From positions 930,001-994,000 of the forward strand of contig NZ_CP034726.1 of the NCBI RefSeq assembly GCF_004359375.1: 64,000 nt of DNA. Direction: 5' to 3'. The notes under the pieces are model-generated. The model had not been told where the DNA came from and searched no databases. It saw only the letters and a list, made by a program, of their open reading frames with translations. A program made the translations under genes and the position numbers. Shown here piece by piece: positions 16,371-27,400 of the stretch. The stretch is from Acetilactobacillus jinshanensis. GTDB lineage: Bacteria > Bacillota > Bacilli > Lactobacillales > Lactobacillaceae. The number at the start of each line of letters is the position of its first letter. Within the stretch, counting starts at the first letter, position 1.

Positions 16371-19300
16371 TGGTATTAGTAGTAATGAATCTCGGATTAG
16401 TGGAGATGAAAAGAGTATTGCCTCCGACTCAAGTTCCATCAGTAGTTTAAATAATACTGAATTTGATGATACTAGTATTAATAGTCGCTTTGATACTGAT
16501 GAGAGTCATATCAGTAGTAATGAATCAAATATTAGCAAGAACGTAAACAGTATTACTAGTTTGAACAGTACTAAAGCTAACCAAACTAGTTTAATCAGCG
16601 TAGTTAGCTCAATAAGTTCGATTAATGCTTGGGTGTCATCTAATTCAGCAAGTGTCCAGAGTACTAATAGTTGGGTAGTTGCTAATTCTAGTAGTGTTGT
16701 AACCAATTCTAGTGAAATTAGTAGTTTAAATTCTGCTAAATCACTGGATGAAAAGAACATTGGTAGTAATTCCACTGAATTAACATCACTTAAAGGGTCT
16801 GTATCGGCCAATAGTCAAAGCATCAGCACCTTAAGTGGCAAAGTTACTAATAATGAAACCAGTATTAAGAGTAATGCTTCTGAGTTGAGTAAAGTAACCG
16901 GTTCAGTAAGTACTAACGCTAGTAACATTACTAGCTTGAGCACTTCTGCTAGTGTGAGCATCAGTGCTTTGAGTCTATCTACTAGTACTAGTATTACCAA
17001 TGCATATGCAAGTGCAACTTCATGGGCTAGTTCGTATGCTAATAGTACGGTAGCTATTGCAGAAAAGATTGCATCAAATAGTGCATCGAGTGCATACAAT
17101 TCTGCTATAAGTTACGCATCGAGTTATGCTAATAGTGTTTCAGTATCTGCATCTAATTCAATTAGTGCAGAAATTAATTCAATTAGTACAGACATTAGTA
17201 ACTCTTACCAGAGTGCCATTGATCAAGCTAGTCTGGATGCCGATAAAGCAAAATCATTTGCAAGTTTATATGCTGACACGGCTAAGTCCAATGCTGAATC
17301 CTTTGCTAGTTCTAGTGCATCAAGTGCGTACGCCCATGCTTTAAGTCTTGCTAATAGCTTAAAAGTTTCAGCTTCTAATTCTATTGCCACAACCTTTAGT
17401 ACAATTAACAGCAATATCCAAAGTAATGCTGCCGAATTAGGCACTGACAAGACCAGTATTACTTCAATGAGCAATTCCACTAATACTCGTATGGGCAATG
17501 ATGAAAGTAAGATTGCCAGTAATGCATCATCTATCAGTACTAACGCTTCCAGCATTGCTGCTAATACAGGAAACATTAGTAGTAACGAAACTCGCATAAG
17601 TGGTGATGAAACTAGTATTAAGAATAATGCTACTAGTACTGCTACAAACTCCGGTAACATCAGTAGATTAGGTAGTTTAGCCAATACAAATCAAGGTCGA
17701 ATTGCTACTAATTCTTCCAGAATCAGTAGTCTAAACAGTGCTAAAGCCGATGAAGTTGGTCTAACTAGTTTGAGTAGCTCTGCTAATACTAAATTCATAA
17801 ATGATGAAAATAGTATCAATGCTAACAGCAACGCTCTCAAGTCTAAAGTTAATATAAGTGACTTTGATACTTTAAGTGGTAATATATCCACTGATGAGAA
17901 TCATATCAGTAGTAATTCTACTGAATTGAATACGCTGAGGGGTGTCGCATCTACTAATTCTAGTAATATTAGTAGTTTGAACACCCATAAGGCTGACAAG
18001 ACAGATATTACTAGTTTAAGTACTTCCGCTGACAGCAGAATGAATAAAGCTGATAGTAGTATCGGTGATAACATTAGTTGGATTAGTAGTAATTCTGGTA
18101 GTGTCAAGATGATGGAAACCAATTACTCATCGGTATCCAACAACGCTAGTGGGGCATTTAGTTATGTATCGGCTAATTCCGCAAACATTAGCAGTACATC
18201 TACTCAAACTACTTCTAATGAGGGATGGATCACATCTAATTCCAAGAGTTTGAGCAAGGCATATTCTAGTGTCAGTGATGCTGATACTTGGGTACACAAT
18301 AATTCAACGAGTGTAAACTCGATTGAGACCAACTTCGACACTGTATCGAATAATGCTAGGAACGGGTCCGCTAAAGCTGATATGGACGCTACCCAATTAA
18401 GTGCTGTAAGTGGTTTAGTAAAGGCTAATAGTAATCAGATTAGTACTAATAGGAATGATGTTGTTACCAATTCTTCCAATATTAGTAGCCTAGACAATAA
18501 TAAAGCCGACAAGGCCAACATTACTGCCATGAGTAATTCTGCTAATACTAGAATGAGTAATGACGAAAGTAATATTACCAGTAATGCATCTACTATCAGC
18601 ACAAATGCCGCCAGCATTGCCGCCAATAAAAAGAACATCAGCAGCAATTCCGCTGACATCAGTAACTTACATGTTTCATTTGGCAATACCTCCGTTGGTG
18701 ACTTGGAGACTAACCTTTCTAATTTAAGTAATGCCGTAACCACTAATGTTAGCCACAACACCGCCTGGATTGCTTCTAATTCATCCAACTTAGGAACCAT
18801 CGAGCGCACCTACAACACCGTCTCCAACGATGCCCAACACGGTTCCAATCAAGCCAACACCAACGCCACTCACATTGCTAGTCTAAGCACGTCCACCAGT
18901 CATAATAGTAATGCCATCTCGAGTCTTGACTCCAATAAAGAAGACAAGACCCATGAAAGTGCCGACATCACAGACACTGTTAAGAGGATCCCTCAGAACA
19001 TCATCGGTGGTGCCGATCAATACCAGGTCGATAGTAATACCGATCGCATCAATGACCTGTATCGAATAATTAATGATTTACCATCGAGACAACAGGCATT
19101 CCCAGTCGCTACTCATACTATTAAGCACCTAAATGAGCTTAACGTGGGTGATAGCGGTGTTTACCATGGCAAGACCATTGCTAGATTATCGACTAAGCAT
19201 CACTTCAAATACTTACGGATTATCAAGGGACTCGGGTTGCACACCAGTCCGTTCTTTAATAAACGCTATGGAAAGAGTGCTGTTAAGTGTTTATCGCCGT

Positions 19301-19674
19301 CTATGCATTTAACGTTGGCAATCAAACGAATCTACAAGATTCATTATGATGGAAAAGACCGGCTTCGTTACATGGTTAGCTATCATGACCATGACTACTT
19401 CATAACCGGTGATAAGCGTTACCACGGTAATTCGTACTGGCAACCAAGTGATTTGGTTCATCGTTCAGGACGAATTAGGGTTGAGCATGCTTGCTATGAA
19501 TATAGTTCGAAAAGCTATCAAAAATCAGCTCATGTAAGAACGTTGCGTCCGGGGATGACGTTAAGTATCAAGAAGATTATCTTCATGGGTTCTAAACATC
19601 ATGGATTGACCAGATTTGAATTAACGAATGGTGATTATGTAACGTCTAATAGAAATTATGTAAAATGGCTATAA
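16357..19674 (+). CDS. Giant surface protein A, C-terminal part (stalk and wall-binding domain)
   Basis: Same gene as 12804-16370, continuing in the next frame; it has no ribosome-binding site of its own. About 880 residues of stalk follow, with units such as SWISSNSGSV, NYSSVSNNAS, TSITSLSTSAS and KADKTDITSLS. The last 230 or so residues change composition to His/Tyr/Lys-rich beta sequence (KHHFKYLRIIKGLGLHTSPF ... TRFELTNGDYVTSN), resembling DUF5776-type wall-associated domains. There is no LPxTG. Head, stalk and C-terminal wall anchor make it a probable adhesin. The last 110 residues are close to those of protein B. Confidence 0.85.
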   Translation, partial: ATNTSGISSNESRISGDEKSIASDSSSISSLNNTEFDDTSINSRFDTDESHISSNESNISKNVNSITSLNSTKANQTSLISVVSSISSINAWVSSNSASVQSTNSWVVANSSSVVTNSSEISSLNSAKSLDEKNIGSNSTELTSLKGSVSANSQSISTLSGKVTNNETSIKSNASELSKVTGSVSTNASNITSLSTSASVSISALSLSTSTSITNAYASATSWASSYANSTVAIAEKIASNSASSAYNSAISYASSYANSVSVSASNSISAEINSISTDISNSYQSAIDQASLDADKAKSFASLYADTAKSNAESFASSSASSAYAHALSLANSLKVSASNSIATTFSTINSNIQSNAAELGTDKTSITSMSNSTNTRMGNDESKIASNASSISTNASSIAANTGNISSNETRISGDETSIKNNATSTATNSGNISRLGSLANTNQGRIATNSSRISSLNSAKADEVGLTSLSSSANTKFINDENSINANSNALKSKVNISDFDTLSGNISTDENHISSNSTELNTLRGVASTNSSNISSLNTHKADKTDITSLSTSADSRMNKADSSIGDNISWISSNSGSVKMMETNYSSVSNNASGAFSYVSANSANISSTSTQTTSNEGWITSNSKSLSKAYSSVSDADTWVHNNSTSVNSIETNFDTVSNNARNGSAKADMDATQLSAVSGLVKANSNQISTNRNDVVTNSSNISSLDNNKADKANITAMSNSANTRMSNDESNITSNASTISTNAASIAANKKNISSNSADISNLHVSFGNTSVGDLETNLSNLSNAVTTNVSHNTAWIASNSSNLGTIERTYNTVSNDAQHGSNQANTNATHIASLSTSTSHNSNAISSLDSNKEDKTHESADITDTVKRIPQNIIGGADQYQVDSNTDRINDLYRIINDLPSRQQAFPVATHTIKHLNELNVGDSGVYHGKTIARLSTKHHFKYLRIIKGLGLHTSPFFNKRYGKSAVKCLSPSMHLTLAIKRIYKIHYDGKDRLRYMVSYHDHDYFITGDKRYHGNSYWQPSDLVHRSGRIRVEHACYEYSSKSYQKSAHVRTLRPGMTLSIKKIIFMGSKHHGLTRFELTNGDYVTSNRNYVKWL

Positions 19675-19680
19675 TATGCG

Positions 19681-19725
19681 AAAGGTTTGAATTTTATTAC
19701 ATCAATAGAATTCGAACCTTTTTTC
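19681..19725 (+). terminator. Terminator of giant gene A
   Basis: The stem AAAGGTTTGAATT/AATTCGAACCTTT is followed by TTTT. Confidence 0.85.
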
Positions 19726-19827
19726 ATCACAGTCCATTTTTGTAAACGATTAAGTAGCCAAATAAATAAACTTTGTGAAATTAATTAGTAAAATTTCAAG
19801 ATTAGCATACATTCCACACTATTTATC

Positions 19828-19836
19828 TGCTATAAT
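19828..19836 (+). promoter_or_regulatory. Extended -10 promoter of giant gene B
   Basis: TGCTATAAT lies in an AT-rich region about 190 bases before the start codon. The -35 is not obvious, as in several other promoters of this window that use TGnTATAAT. It implies a leader of about 180 bases. Confidence 0.55.
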
Positions 19837-19860
19837 AAAATAGATTAAAAACATAATACT

Positions 19861-19920
19861 GGACTAGTGTATCTTTATGTGATACAGGATACATCACAAC
19901 TATATAATTGAAATCTAGTC
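19861..19920 (+). promoter_or_regulatory. Folded 5' leader element of giant gene B
   Basis: GACTAG (19862-19867) pairs with CTAGTC (19915-19920), closing a domain. Inside, TGTATC (about 19868-19873) can pair with either of two GATACA copies, giving mutually exclusive hairpins. This is the layout of a switch or attenuator, but no ligand or protein is known. The remaining leader to 20024 shows only the AAGAAGGTG ribosome-binding site. Confidence 0.4.
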
Positions 19921-20024
19921 GTGGAAGGATCGATCGTAATTATTTGTTGTCGTGTTGTTTATCAAAATTATGAAATTAAAAGTGTCAGTTCATATTATGA
20001 ATCAGACAAAGAAGGTGCCACATT

Positions 20025-23000
20025 ATGATTAACAAGCATAAGTATTCAATTAAAAATGATAAAAAGTTACTTCATAAGATTGGCAAGAAATGGGTCGTTA
20101 TCTCGGCGTTTCTTCTGATGGCATTGGGCGCTGCAGGTGCTACCACTACCGTTAACGCTCGAGCCGAAGAAGAGGCTAACCACACTAATAACCCGGTAGC
20201 TGAAAGCCAAGTCTCAAACCAGGCTTCTGGTGGCTCAGCAGCATCTGGCAGTCATAATACGACCACTAATAGTGACGCGATCATGGCCACTTCAAAGACG
20301 ATGCACCGTAACTTGATGCGTTTAGCCGCTGATTCTGGACCGGACCAATCTACAAATACCACAAATAGCTCACAGAATTCATCATTAAATCAGTCTTTAT
20401 CTTCTCAGCAGTCATCTGGTAATAATCACGGTCAGGGATATACTGGCCAAAATTCCGCATTAGGTAAGACTGATATGCACTTATTAACTACTGAAGATCA
20501 GACCGCTAATAAGGGTAGTAATCAGCAACAGACCCCAGTTCTTGGTGCACAGTTATTAGATACGCAAAATAATGCAAATAAGACTAGTGTTCAACCGAGT
20601 CAACCAAATGTACAGAACTCGACTGTCCAGCCGATGAAGCCGTTTACTATCCCTCACTTTGGGACCGGCTATTATAATGATAGTGATTTAACGTTAACGT
20701 TTGATCAGAATAAGGCTACAACATATAATGAAGAGTATATTAGCGAGATACCAAAATATATTAATAACGCTTTAACTAAGAACAATATTGATGTCACTAA
20801 AATGTATGGTACGTTGACTTTCAACATGGATGCTTCGAAGGTTAAAGCTGTAACATTTTTGAATTATTATCGTTCAGTTTATTTAGCTAATATTAAGCCC
20901 AATAACTTTACAACGGTTATTGCTAATATTAAGAGTAAGAAAGTCATTAATGCTACTTACGTATTTACTGGTACAGACTTGTCAGCGCCCTCTAATATGA
21001 AGAATGTTAAAGCTATTATATGGAACCTTATTGGTTCTAGTGTTACGGATACTCAATTAACGCACCCGTTTCCATCTAATGTGAAATTTATTGGTACCAC
21101 CATTCCTAATCCAAAACTTCCAGGTGGTAGTCGTGTTAGTACGAATATATTCTTAGTTGACCCATCAAATTATCAAGTATATCCATTTTCTGATACCAAA
21201 AGCCTTGCTAACGTCTTTAAGTCTCACGTACTGTTCCCAATTGCGGATAATTTAAACGATGATCAAGATTACATTCTGGATAACGGGGTTGAATTACTCG
21301 TAACAATTAATAGTGATAACACAATTACCATCTCTGATAATACTCAAAATGATGTTGCCAGCCTTGACTTTCTTAAACGTCCATTACTCGAAGACTTCGT
21401 ACATGTACACATTAATAAAATTCCTCCAGAGTCTAAGATTAAAAAAGATGGTACAGAGACAAAGTATTATACTGTTGATCGTTTTGGTAATGTTACACGT
21501 AGATATAACTCAGGTGATTTTACAATTACTCGTATAAAAGCACCAGCTCAACAACCAGTCCAATGGACATTGAAATTTACAAAACCTGTAACGTTTATTG
21601 TTGATAACAACAAAGCTTTAGCAACCCTTAAAGGTAGTGATATAGATCAGAAGACTCATAAGAATAGGAATCCATGGAGTAGTGATATTGGCACTATCGA
21701 TTTGAGCAATACAACGATTAACTTTAAAGCTACACCACCATCTGATTTTATTGGTGATTACAAAAATCTTAAAAATATTATTTTAGGTAATATCATCAAT
21801 GGCGAAAATGCCACTAAATTATTTGCCAATGATAATGACTTACAATCGATTACGGTCACGTCAAGTGACAGTAAGTTTAATGGCAGAAATAACTTACCAT
21901 ATGGCATGTATCTCCAATCAAATGAGAAAGATCCCAAAGGTAATTATTATACTTTGCCAACTCCACATAATTTTATGAATGGTACAAATGGTCCAAATGC
22001 ATCTGCATCATTAAAGGGAACGTTCTATAAGGCTAATAACCCGACGTCTGACACGATCCAATATCAGTATAATAATAAGAAAACAAATAAGACTACTAAT
22101 ATTGGTAAGCCATTGACAATCAAAGGTTACTTAGATAGTAACGACTGGATATATAAGGTAAACGTAAGTGAAAATGTGCCATCGGATTATCATTTGGCTG
22201 CTAGTGATACAGTGCTAGAAGATGGTAAAACTCATGACGTTGCTGTTTCACCTAATGTTGAGCCTGATATGGTTTATTATTACTATTCTGACATTAAAAA
22301 GCCTCTTAAAAGTGTTCAGGTTATTAAAGGTAATTATGGTAGTGATGCAACATCAGCCATTAATAATCCGAAGAACGTACCAATAGGTTTTACCTTAGAT
22401 AATAAAAAACATACGACGGGGATTTATACGCCAAAAGGAGCATTTTATGTTCAGGTAACACCATCTCAAGTATCTGACACCATTAATTATCAGTTAAATG
22501 GTAAAACTTTAAGTTCACATGTGTTCAGAGGTAATGACTATCGGTCAGGAGTAAAATCAACTACAGTTACTATTTCTAATACTAATGATCCAGATATCCC
22601 GACTTACTATCATGTAGCCAGTGATACTAATAATACTTTTGAGTATGATGGCCAACCGCATAATGTTGCTATTGCGCCTAATACTGTAAATAGTACTGTT
22701 AATTATTCAGATGCCAATGGCAATCATATTGGTAGTGCCACGATTAATGGCCCGTATGACACTAGTGCTAAAACAGCTATTGATAATAATGCGCCTTTCA
22801 ATCCTTATAAATATCATGTTGTAAGTGGTGATAAGGTATCATATCAGCCAAATGCATCTTATAATGTGAAAGTTGCAATGAATCCTGTTAGTAATACCGT
22901 TAAATTTAATGATATTTATGGGAATATTGATGGCTTAAGTGCACAGTTAAATTTATTAGACTATAAAACGAAATCTGATTTACCAACTAGTGATTATTCT

Positions 23001-24416
23001 GTATCAGCACCAAACAGCAAATGGGTTTTAGTTAACCCAAATGGGACTTTAGTTAATGGTAACGAAAAGTTTAATTATGGCACTAACCAGACAGTGGACG
23101 TTGCTCCGGTCTACGATGGCTTAACTTATAAATATGATAAAAATAATAACAGCATTGAATTCATTAACGGGACAATAAATACTAATGATTTAAGTAACTT
23201 TTCTTCAAATAATTCTCTTGTTAAAGGTGCTAGATCCATTACGTTCGATAATGGTATCAACACCAGTAAAGTTACTAACATGTCTGGCATGTTTAAGGGT
23301 GATTCTGATCTAAATACAATTAATTTCGGTAATTCATTTGATACTAGCCATGTTACTAACATGTCAGATATGTTTGAAAATGACCATAAATTACAGGCAC
23401 TAACTTTGTCTAATGCCTTTGATACTGGTAAAGTTACTGATTTTAATAATATGTTTTCAGATACATCAATTAAGAGTTTAACGATAAATTCTCCTAAGAC
23501 TACGTTAGCAAGCAATGCTAAAACGAAATTACCTTATTTGTATCAACAATCATCTGATAAAAATAGTCAAGGTGATTTTTATACATCAGCAAAACCTAAT
23601 GATTTTACTAAAGGTAATTTAGGCACGTTTGTAAAGCCTGCTATATTAAAGCCTGACACGATTATTTATCAGGATAAAGATAATAACAATAAACAGGTTG
23701 GTAACCCTGTTCAATTAACGGGACTTATGGATCCAACTAATGGTGAATTTCAGGTTGATATAAGTAAAAATGTACCAGCTAATTATCATCTAAACAATCA
23801 GAATGATATTACAGTAGTTGATAATGGTGGGACGTATGACGTAGAAGTTCTGCCAAATAATACGAAGGGTCTGGTTATTTATTCTGATTCTGACTATCCT
23901 GCTGGTAAAACAGATATCTATACTCTTCAACTTTCAGATACTGGGAATACATCTCAAGAAAAATCCCATGTCCCTAATGGTTATGTATTAAAGAATAAGG
24001 ATATCGACGGTGTCATTGTATCAGATGGCTCATATCATATTCAGATAAGACCACAGCAGGTAACTGACACCATTAATTATCAATATGACGGAACGACTCA
24101 AGCTAGTCATAAATTTACGGGTAATAATTACCTTACTGGGGTAAATGGCACATTCATCGTTAATAGTGTTAACGACCCTGGTATTCCTAGATATTATCAT
24201 ATAACGAGAACGAATATGAACCCCAAGGTTCCTAGATCTTATCGATTTAATTATGATGGCCAGACACATAATGTGCCTATAAAACCTGATGATGAAACCA
24301 GTACCGTTTATTATGAGTATGGTTCTGATGCTAATCCGCAACAGGTTGGTCTAGTAACGATTAATGGCTCATATGATGCTAGTGCGAAAAGCGATATTGA
24401 TAAAGGGTGTTCCTAA
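20025..24416 (+). CDS. Giant surface protein B, N-terminal part (interrupted by a frameshift)
   Basis: 1,463 codons before a premature stop. The signal peptide (HKIGKKWVVISAF...) is nearly identical to that of protein A. A Ser/Gln/Asn linker covers about 45-205, and a unique globular region about 205-660. Repeated beta-sandwich units of about 60 residues follow (SDTINYQLNGKTL.., STVNYSDANGNHIGSATING), resembling MucBP or mucin-binding-type repeats. A DUF285 LRR block sits at about 1030-1160 (VTNMSGMFKGDSDLNTINF, VTNMSDMFENDHKLQAL), then more MucBP-like units. An extra G at 24405-24407 breaks the frame inside one such unit. With the following part, the product would be about 5,299 residues. 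Good ribosome-binding site (AAGAAGGTG). Confidence 0.85.
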   Translation: MINKHKYSIKNDKKLLHKIGKKWVVISAFLLMALGAAGATTTVNARAEEEANHTNNPVAESQVSNQASGGSAASGSHNTTTNSDAIMATSKTMHRNLMRLAADSGPDQSTNTTNSSQNSSLNQSLSSQQSSGNNHGQGYTGQNSALGKTDMHLLTTEDQTANKGSNQQQTPVLGAQLLDTQNNANKTSVQPSQPNVQNSTVQPMKPFTIPHFGTGYYNDSDLTLTFDQNKATTYNEEYISEIPKYINNALTKNNIDVTKMYGTLTFNMDASKVKAVTFLNYYRSVYLANIKPNNFTTVIANIKSKKVINATYVFTGTDLSAPSNMKNVKAIIWNLIGSSVTDTQLTHPFPSNVKFIGTTIPNPKLPGGSRVSTNIFLVDPSNYQVYPFSDTKSLANVFKSHVLFPIADNLNDDQDYILDNGVELLVTINSDNTITISDNTQNDVASLDFLKRPLLEDFVHVHINKIPPESKIKKDGTETKYYTVDRFGNVTRRYNSGDFTITRIKAPAQQPVQWTLKFTKPVTFIVDNNKALATLKGSDIDQKTHKNRNPWSSDIGTIDLSNTTINFKATPPSDFIGDYKNLKNIILGNIINGENATKLFANDNDLQSITVTSSDSKFNGRNNLPYGMYLQSNEKDPKGNYYTLPTPHNFMNGTNGPNASASLKGTFYKANNPTSDTIQYQYNNKKTNKTTNIGKPLTIKGYLDSNDWIYKVNVSENVPSDYHLAASDTVLEDGKTHDVAVSPNVEPDMVYYYYSDIKKPLKSVQVIKGNYGSDATSAINNPKNVPIGFTLDNKKHTTGIYTPKGAFYVQVTPSQVSDTINYQLNGKTLSSHVFRGNDYRSGVKSTTVTISNTNDPDIPTYYHVASDTNNTFEYDGQPHNVAIAPNTVNSTVNYSDANGNHIGSATINGPYDTSAKTAIDNNAPFNPYKYHVVSGDKVSYQPNASYNVKVAMNPVSNTVKFNDIYGNIDGLSAQLNLLDYKTKSDLPTSDYSVSAPNSKWVLVNPNGTLVNGNEKFNYGTNQTVDVAPVYDGLTYKYDKNNNSIEFINGTINTNDLSNFSSNNSLVKGARSITFDNGINTSKVTNMSGMFKGDSDLNTINFGNSFDTSHVTNMSDMFENDHKLQALTLSNAFDTGKVTDFNNMFSDTSIKSLTINSPKTTLASNAKTKLPYLYQQSSDKNSQGDFYTSAKPNDFTKGNLGTFVKPAILKPDTIIYQDKDNNNKQVGNPVQLTGLMDPTNGEFQVDISKNVPANYHLNNQNDITVVDNGGTYDVEVLPNNTKGLVIYSDSDYPAGKTDIYTLQLSDTGNTSQEKSHVPNGYVLKNKDIDGVIVSDGSYHIQIRPQQVTDTINYQYDGTTQASHKFTGNNYLTGVNGTFIVNSVNDPGIPRYYHITRTNMNPKVPRSYRFNYDGQTHNVPIKPDDETSTVYYEYGSDANPQQVGLVTINGSYDASAKSDIDKGCS
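24405..24407 (+). other. Apparent +1 insertion disrupting giant gene B
   Basis: The frame reads S-D-I-D-K-G then C-S-stop. Removing one G of GGG gives D-K-G-V-P-K-G-Y-T-V-L, which matches the parallel unit upstream (N-P-K-N-V-P-I-G-F-T-L). The break therefore lies inside one domain, and the two halves are one gene. Confidence 0.88.
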
Positions 24417-27400
24417 GGGTTATACGGTATTAAATGAAACTGACAAGCAAAACTACACATCAATGGTAACAAATAAAGATGGGAGTACATCATTAAATCA
24501 TTCACTGAAAGTATACGTAACGCCAAAACAATTACACGATACCATTATTTATAAATTAAATGGTACCACTTTAAGTGCGCATGAATTTAGGGGTAGTGAT
24601 GTACTTACAGGTAATGATTATCTGTCAGGAAGAAATCCTGTTACATTTACGATTTCTAACACTAACGCCCCAGGTATTTCACCACACTACCATGTGATGG
24701 GTAGCGACACCTTCATGTTTGATGGTCAAACTTATTATGTCAATGTCGAACCAGATACTGTAAGTGGTACCGTTAATTATTCAGATGCTAATGGTAAGCG
24801 CATTGGCCGTGCAACAATTAGTGGCCCATACAACACTAGCGCTCAAACAGCTATTGATAATGATGTACCTTCTGTGCCTTATAAGTATCGTGTTACAAAA
24901 GGAGATAACGTATTATATCAGCCGAACGGAAATTATAGTGTTACCGTTGCACCAAAGTCCATTAGCAACACGGTTAGCTTTAAAGATATTTATGGAGATA
25001 TTGACGGTATGAATGCGCCAGCAGGTTTTGCATCATCGGGTCTACCTTCTGATAATTATTTAGTATCGCCATCATCATTGCCCGCTGGATGGGCTTTAGT
25101 TAACCCCGACGGTACCTTAATTAATGGTAGCGAACAGTTTAAGTATGGTACCAACGGTACTAACCAAACAGTCGATGTCGCTCCGGTGAATGATGGATTA
25201 ACCTATAAGTATGATAAGAATACAGGTAATCTTGAATTTGTTAACGGTAATGCTATCGGTGATTTAAGTAACTTCTCAAATAATTATGCCGTTGAGCATG
25301 CTAATTCAATTACATTTGATCCAGGTACTACCGTAACTACAAATACTGATATGAATAAGATATTTAGTGGTGATCCGTTTACTAAATTAGAAATCGATTC
25401 ACCGGTCTTCATGGTTGGTACAACGCCAACTTCAATTGGCCTGTATAAGCAAACTAAGCAAGATCCATACTCAAATACATGGTTTACAGAACCTGATCAG
25501 CATCCGTTCAGTGGGAATACAACTGATAACCAAGGTATCTTTGTAAAAACACCTAATGCTAATCAGAATAATATCATTTATATTGATCCAAATAATAATG
25601 ATGTTGCTGTTAAACAGATTCCCCCGTCTGATATTGGTTACACTAAGCAGATTAGAAGTTTACCTTTGCCAACTAGTGAAGCTAATGGGTATACGTCTTT
25701 AAGTAAAAATTATTACTTTATTAATCCAGATAAGACGATTACGTTAAAAGGCACGCAATATATCGAAGTTGGATTAATTAGTGATGCTTACAATAATATT
25801 AATTCGTCGATGAGTGCTTATGGCTCTTCCATTAGTAGTATTGATGCATTGTTTAATGGCTTTAAGATTCAATCGAATCCTAAAGTTAGTATATCGCCTA
25901 ATACCACAACGATGCTTAGTGATGACACGAAGATATACAATAGTGCATCAACTGCGGTTACTAGTTATGAAGCTACGATAAGTGACAAAAATAGTGAAGT
26001 ATATAACGCCTTGAGCCAGGATTCATCTGCTTACATGGCATACAGTAATGCTATGACTTTAGTTGGTGAAGGTGCAAATGCCTCAGCTAACGCTAGTGTA
26101 AGTGCTGTGGCTAGTTCCAGTGTTAGTGCATTGAGTAGTTCGGCAAGTACTGGTATTAGTAGTAATGCATCCCATATTACAAGCCTAAGCAATTCTGCTA
26201 GTAATGGTATTAGTAATAATGCTTCTAATATTACAAGTAATGCAGGAAAGATTACTAGTTTAAATGATGCCTCTATTGCTGCTTCTAAGGCTGTCCAAAG
26301 TGCTGAAGATATTATTAATCAACATATTACTTCCAATGCTAGTAATATTACTAGTAACCAAACTAACATTAGTGGTAATTCCACCTGGATTAAAAATAAT
26401 TCAGCTAGTTTAAGCTCGGCTTCAAGTGAAGCAGCAAAAGGTTCTAGTCAGGCTAGTAGTAATGCTACATGGATTAATAATAATGCTAGTAGCGTAAATA
26501 GTACTGATAGCTGGGTTGCTGCTAATTCAACTAGTGCACAGAATGCTGATAGTTGGGTTTACAATAGTTCATCTGCGGTATCGTCTGAATTGGCTTCGCT
26601 TATTGCTGAGGTTAATAATTTAACACTTTCATTAGGTATTGCGAATACCAGCATTCTTGCAAATAAAAATAATATTGCTGCTAATTCATCAGCAATTAGT
26701 ACTAATAAAGGTTACATTACTAGTAATCAAACCAACATTACTAATAATTCAAAAGCTATCAGTACTAATGCTGGTAATATTACTACAAACTCAACCAATA
26801 TTAAAAATGACAGTTCTAATGCCACTGCTTCTGCAGCTGCGGCTCAAAAGAATGCTTACTCATCTGCTTCCAGTTACACTAATGCACAAATTGCAGCAGA
26901 GAGTTCCAGTGCTTCTTTAAGTGCGTCTAGTGCATTTAGTAGTGCATCCAATTATGCTAATAGTTTGGCAACGTCTGCATCGTCATCGATTGCCGGTACT
27001 GTTGCTTCAATTGACAGTCACATTAATAGTTCGTATAGTGATGCAATTAATAAAGCCAAGACTGATGCAACAAGTGCTGAAGCGGTTGCATCATCCTATG
27101 CAAGTATTAGTGCGGCAAGTGCTTATAGTAATGCATCAAGATATGCAAATCAGTTATCATCTAGTGCCAGTTCAAGTGTGGCTAGTTTGTCTACGGCTAC
27201 TAGTAACAGTATTGTTAGTCTTTCTAATTCAGTATCATCAGCTAATAGTTGGGTACAGTCTAATTCTCAGTCGCTTAGTAGTATGGAAGGTAACTACAGT
27301 ACAGTATCTAGTAATGCTCAGAATGCAAACACATGGGTTACTAATAATTCAAAAGTTACTCAAAGTACTAATAGCTGGGTATCTCAGAATTCCGGCTTTG

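Noticed and set aside
16340-16380. Programmed +1 frameshifting at the break in gene A
   Set aside because: Re-pairing from ATT to TTT is poor, and there is no internal Shine-Dalgarno or slow codon context; a simple extra base is a better explanation.
16506-18809. Long minus-strand reading frames opposite giant gene A, rich in Leu and Val
   Set aside because: They arise because Ser/Asn/Ala codons rarely give stop codons in antisense. They have no ribosome-binding sites and mirror the repeats. The same holds for 31842-32162, 33792-34199 and 34779-35225.
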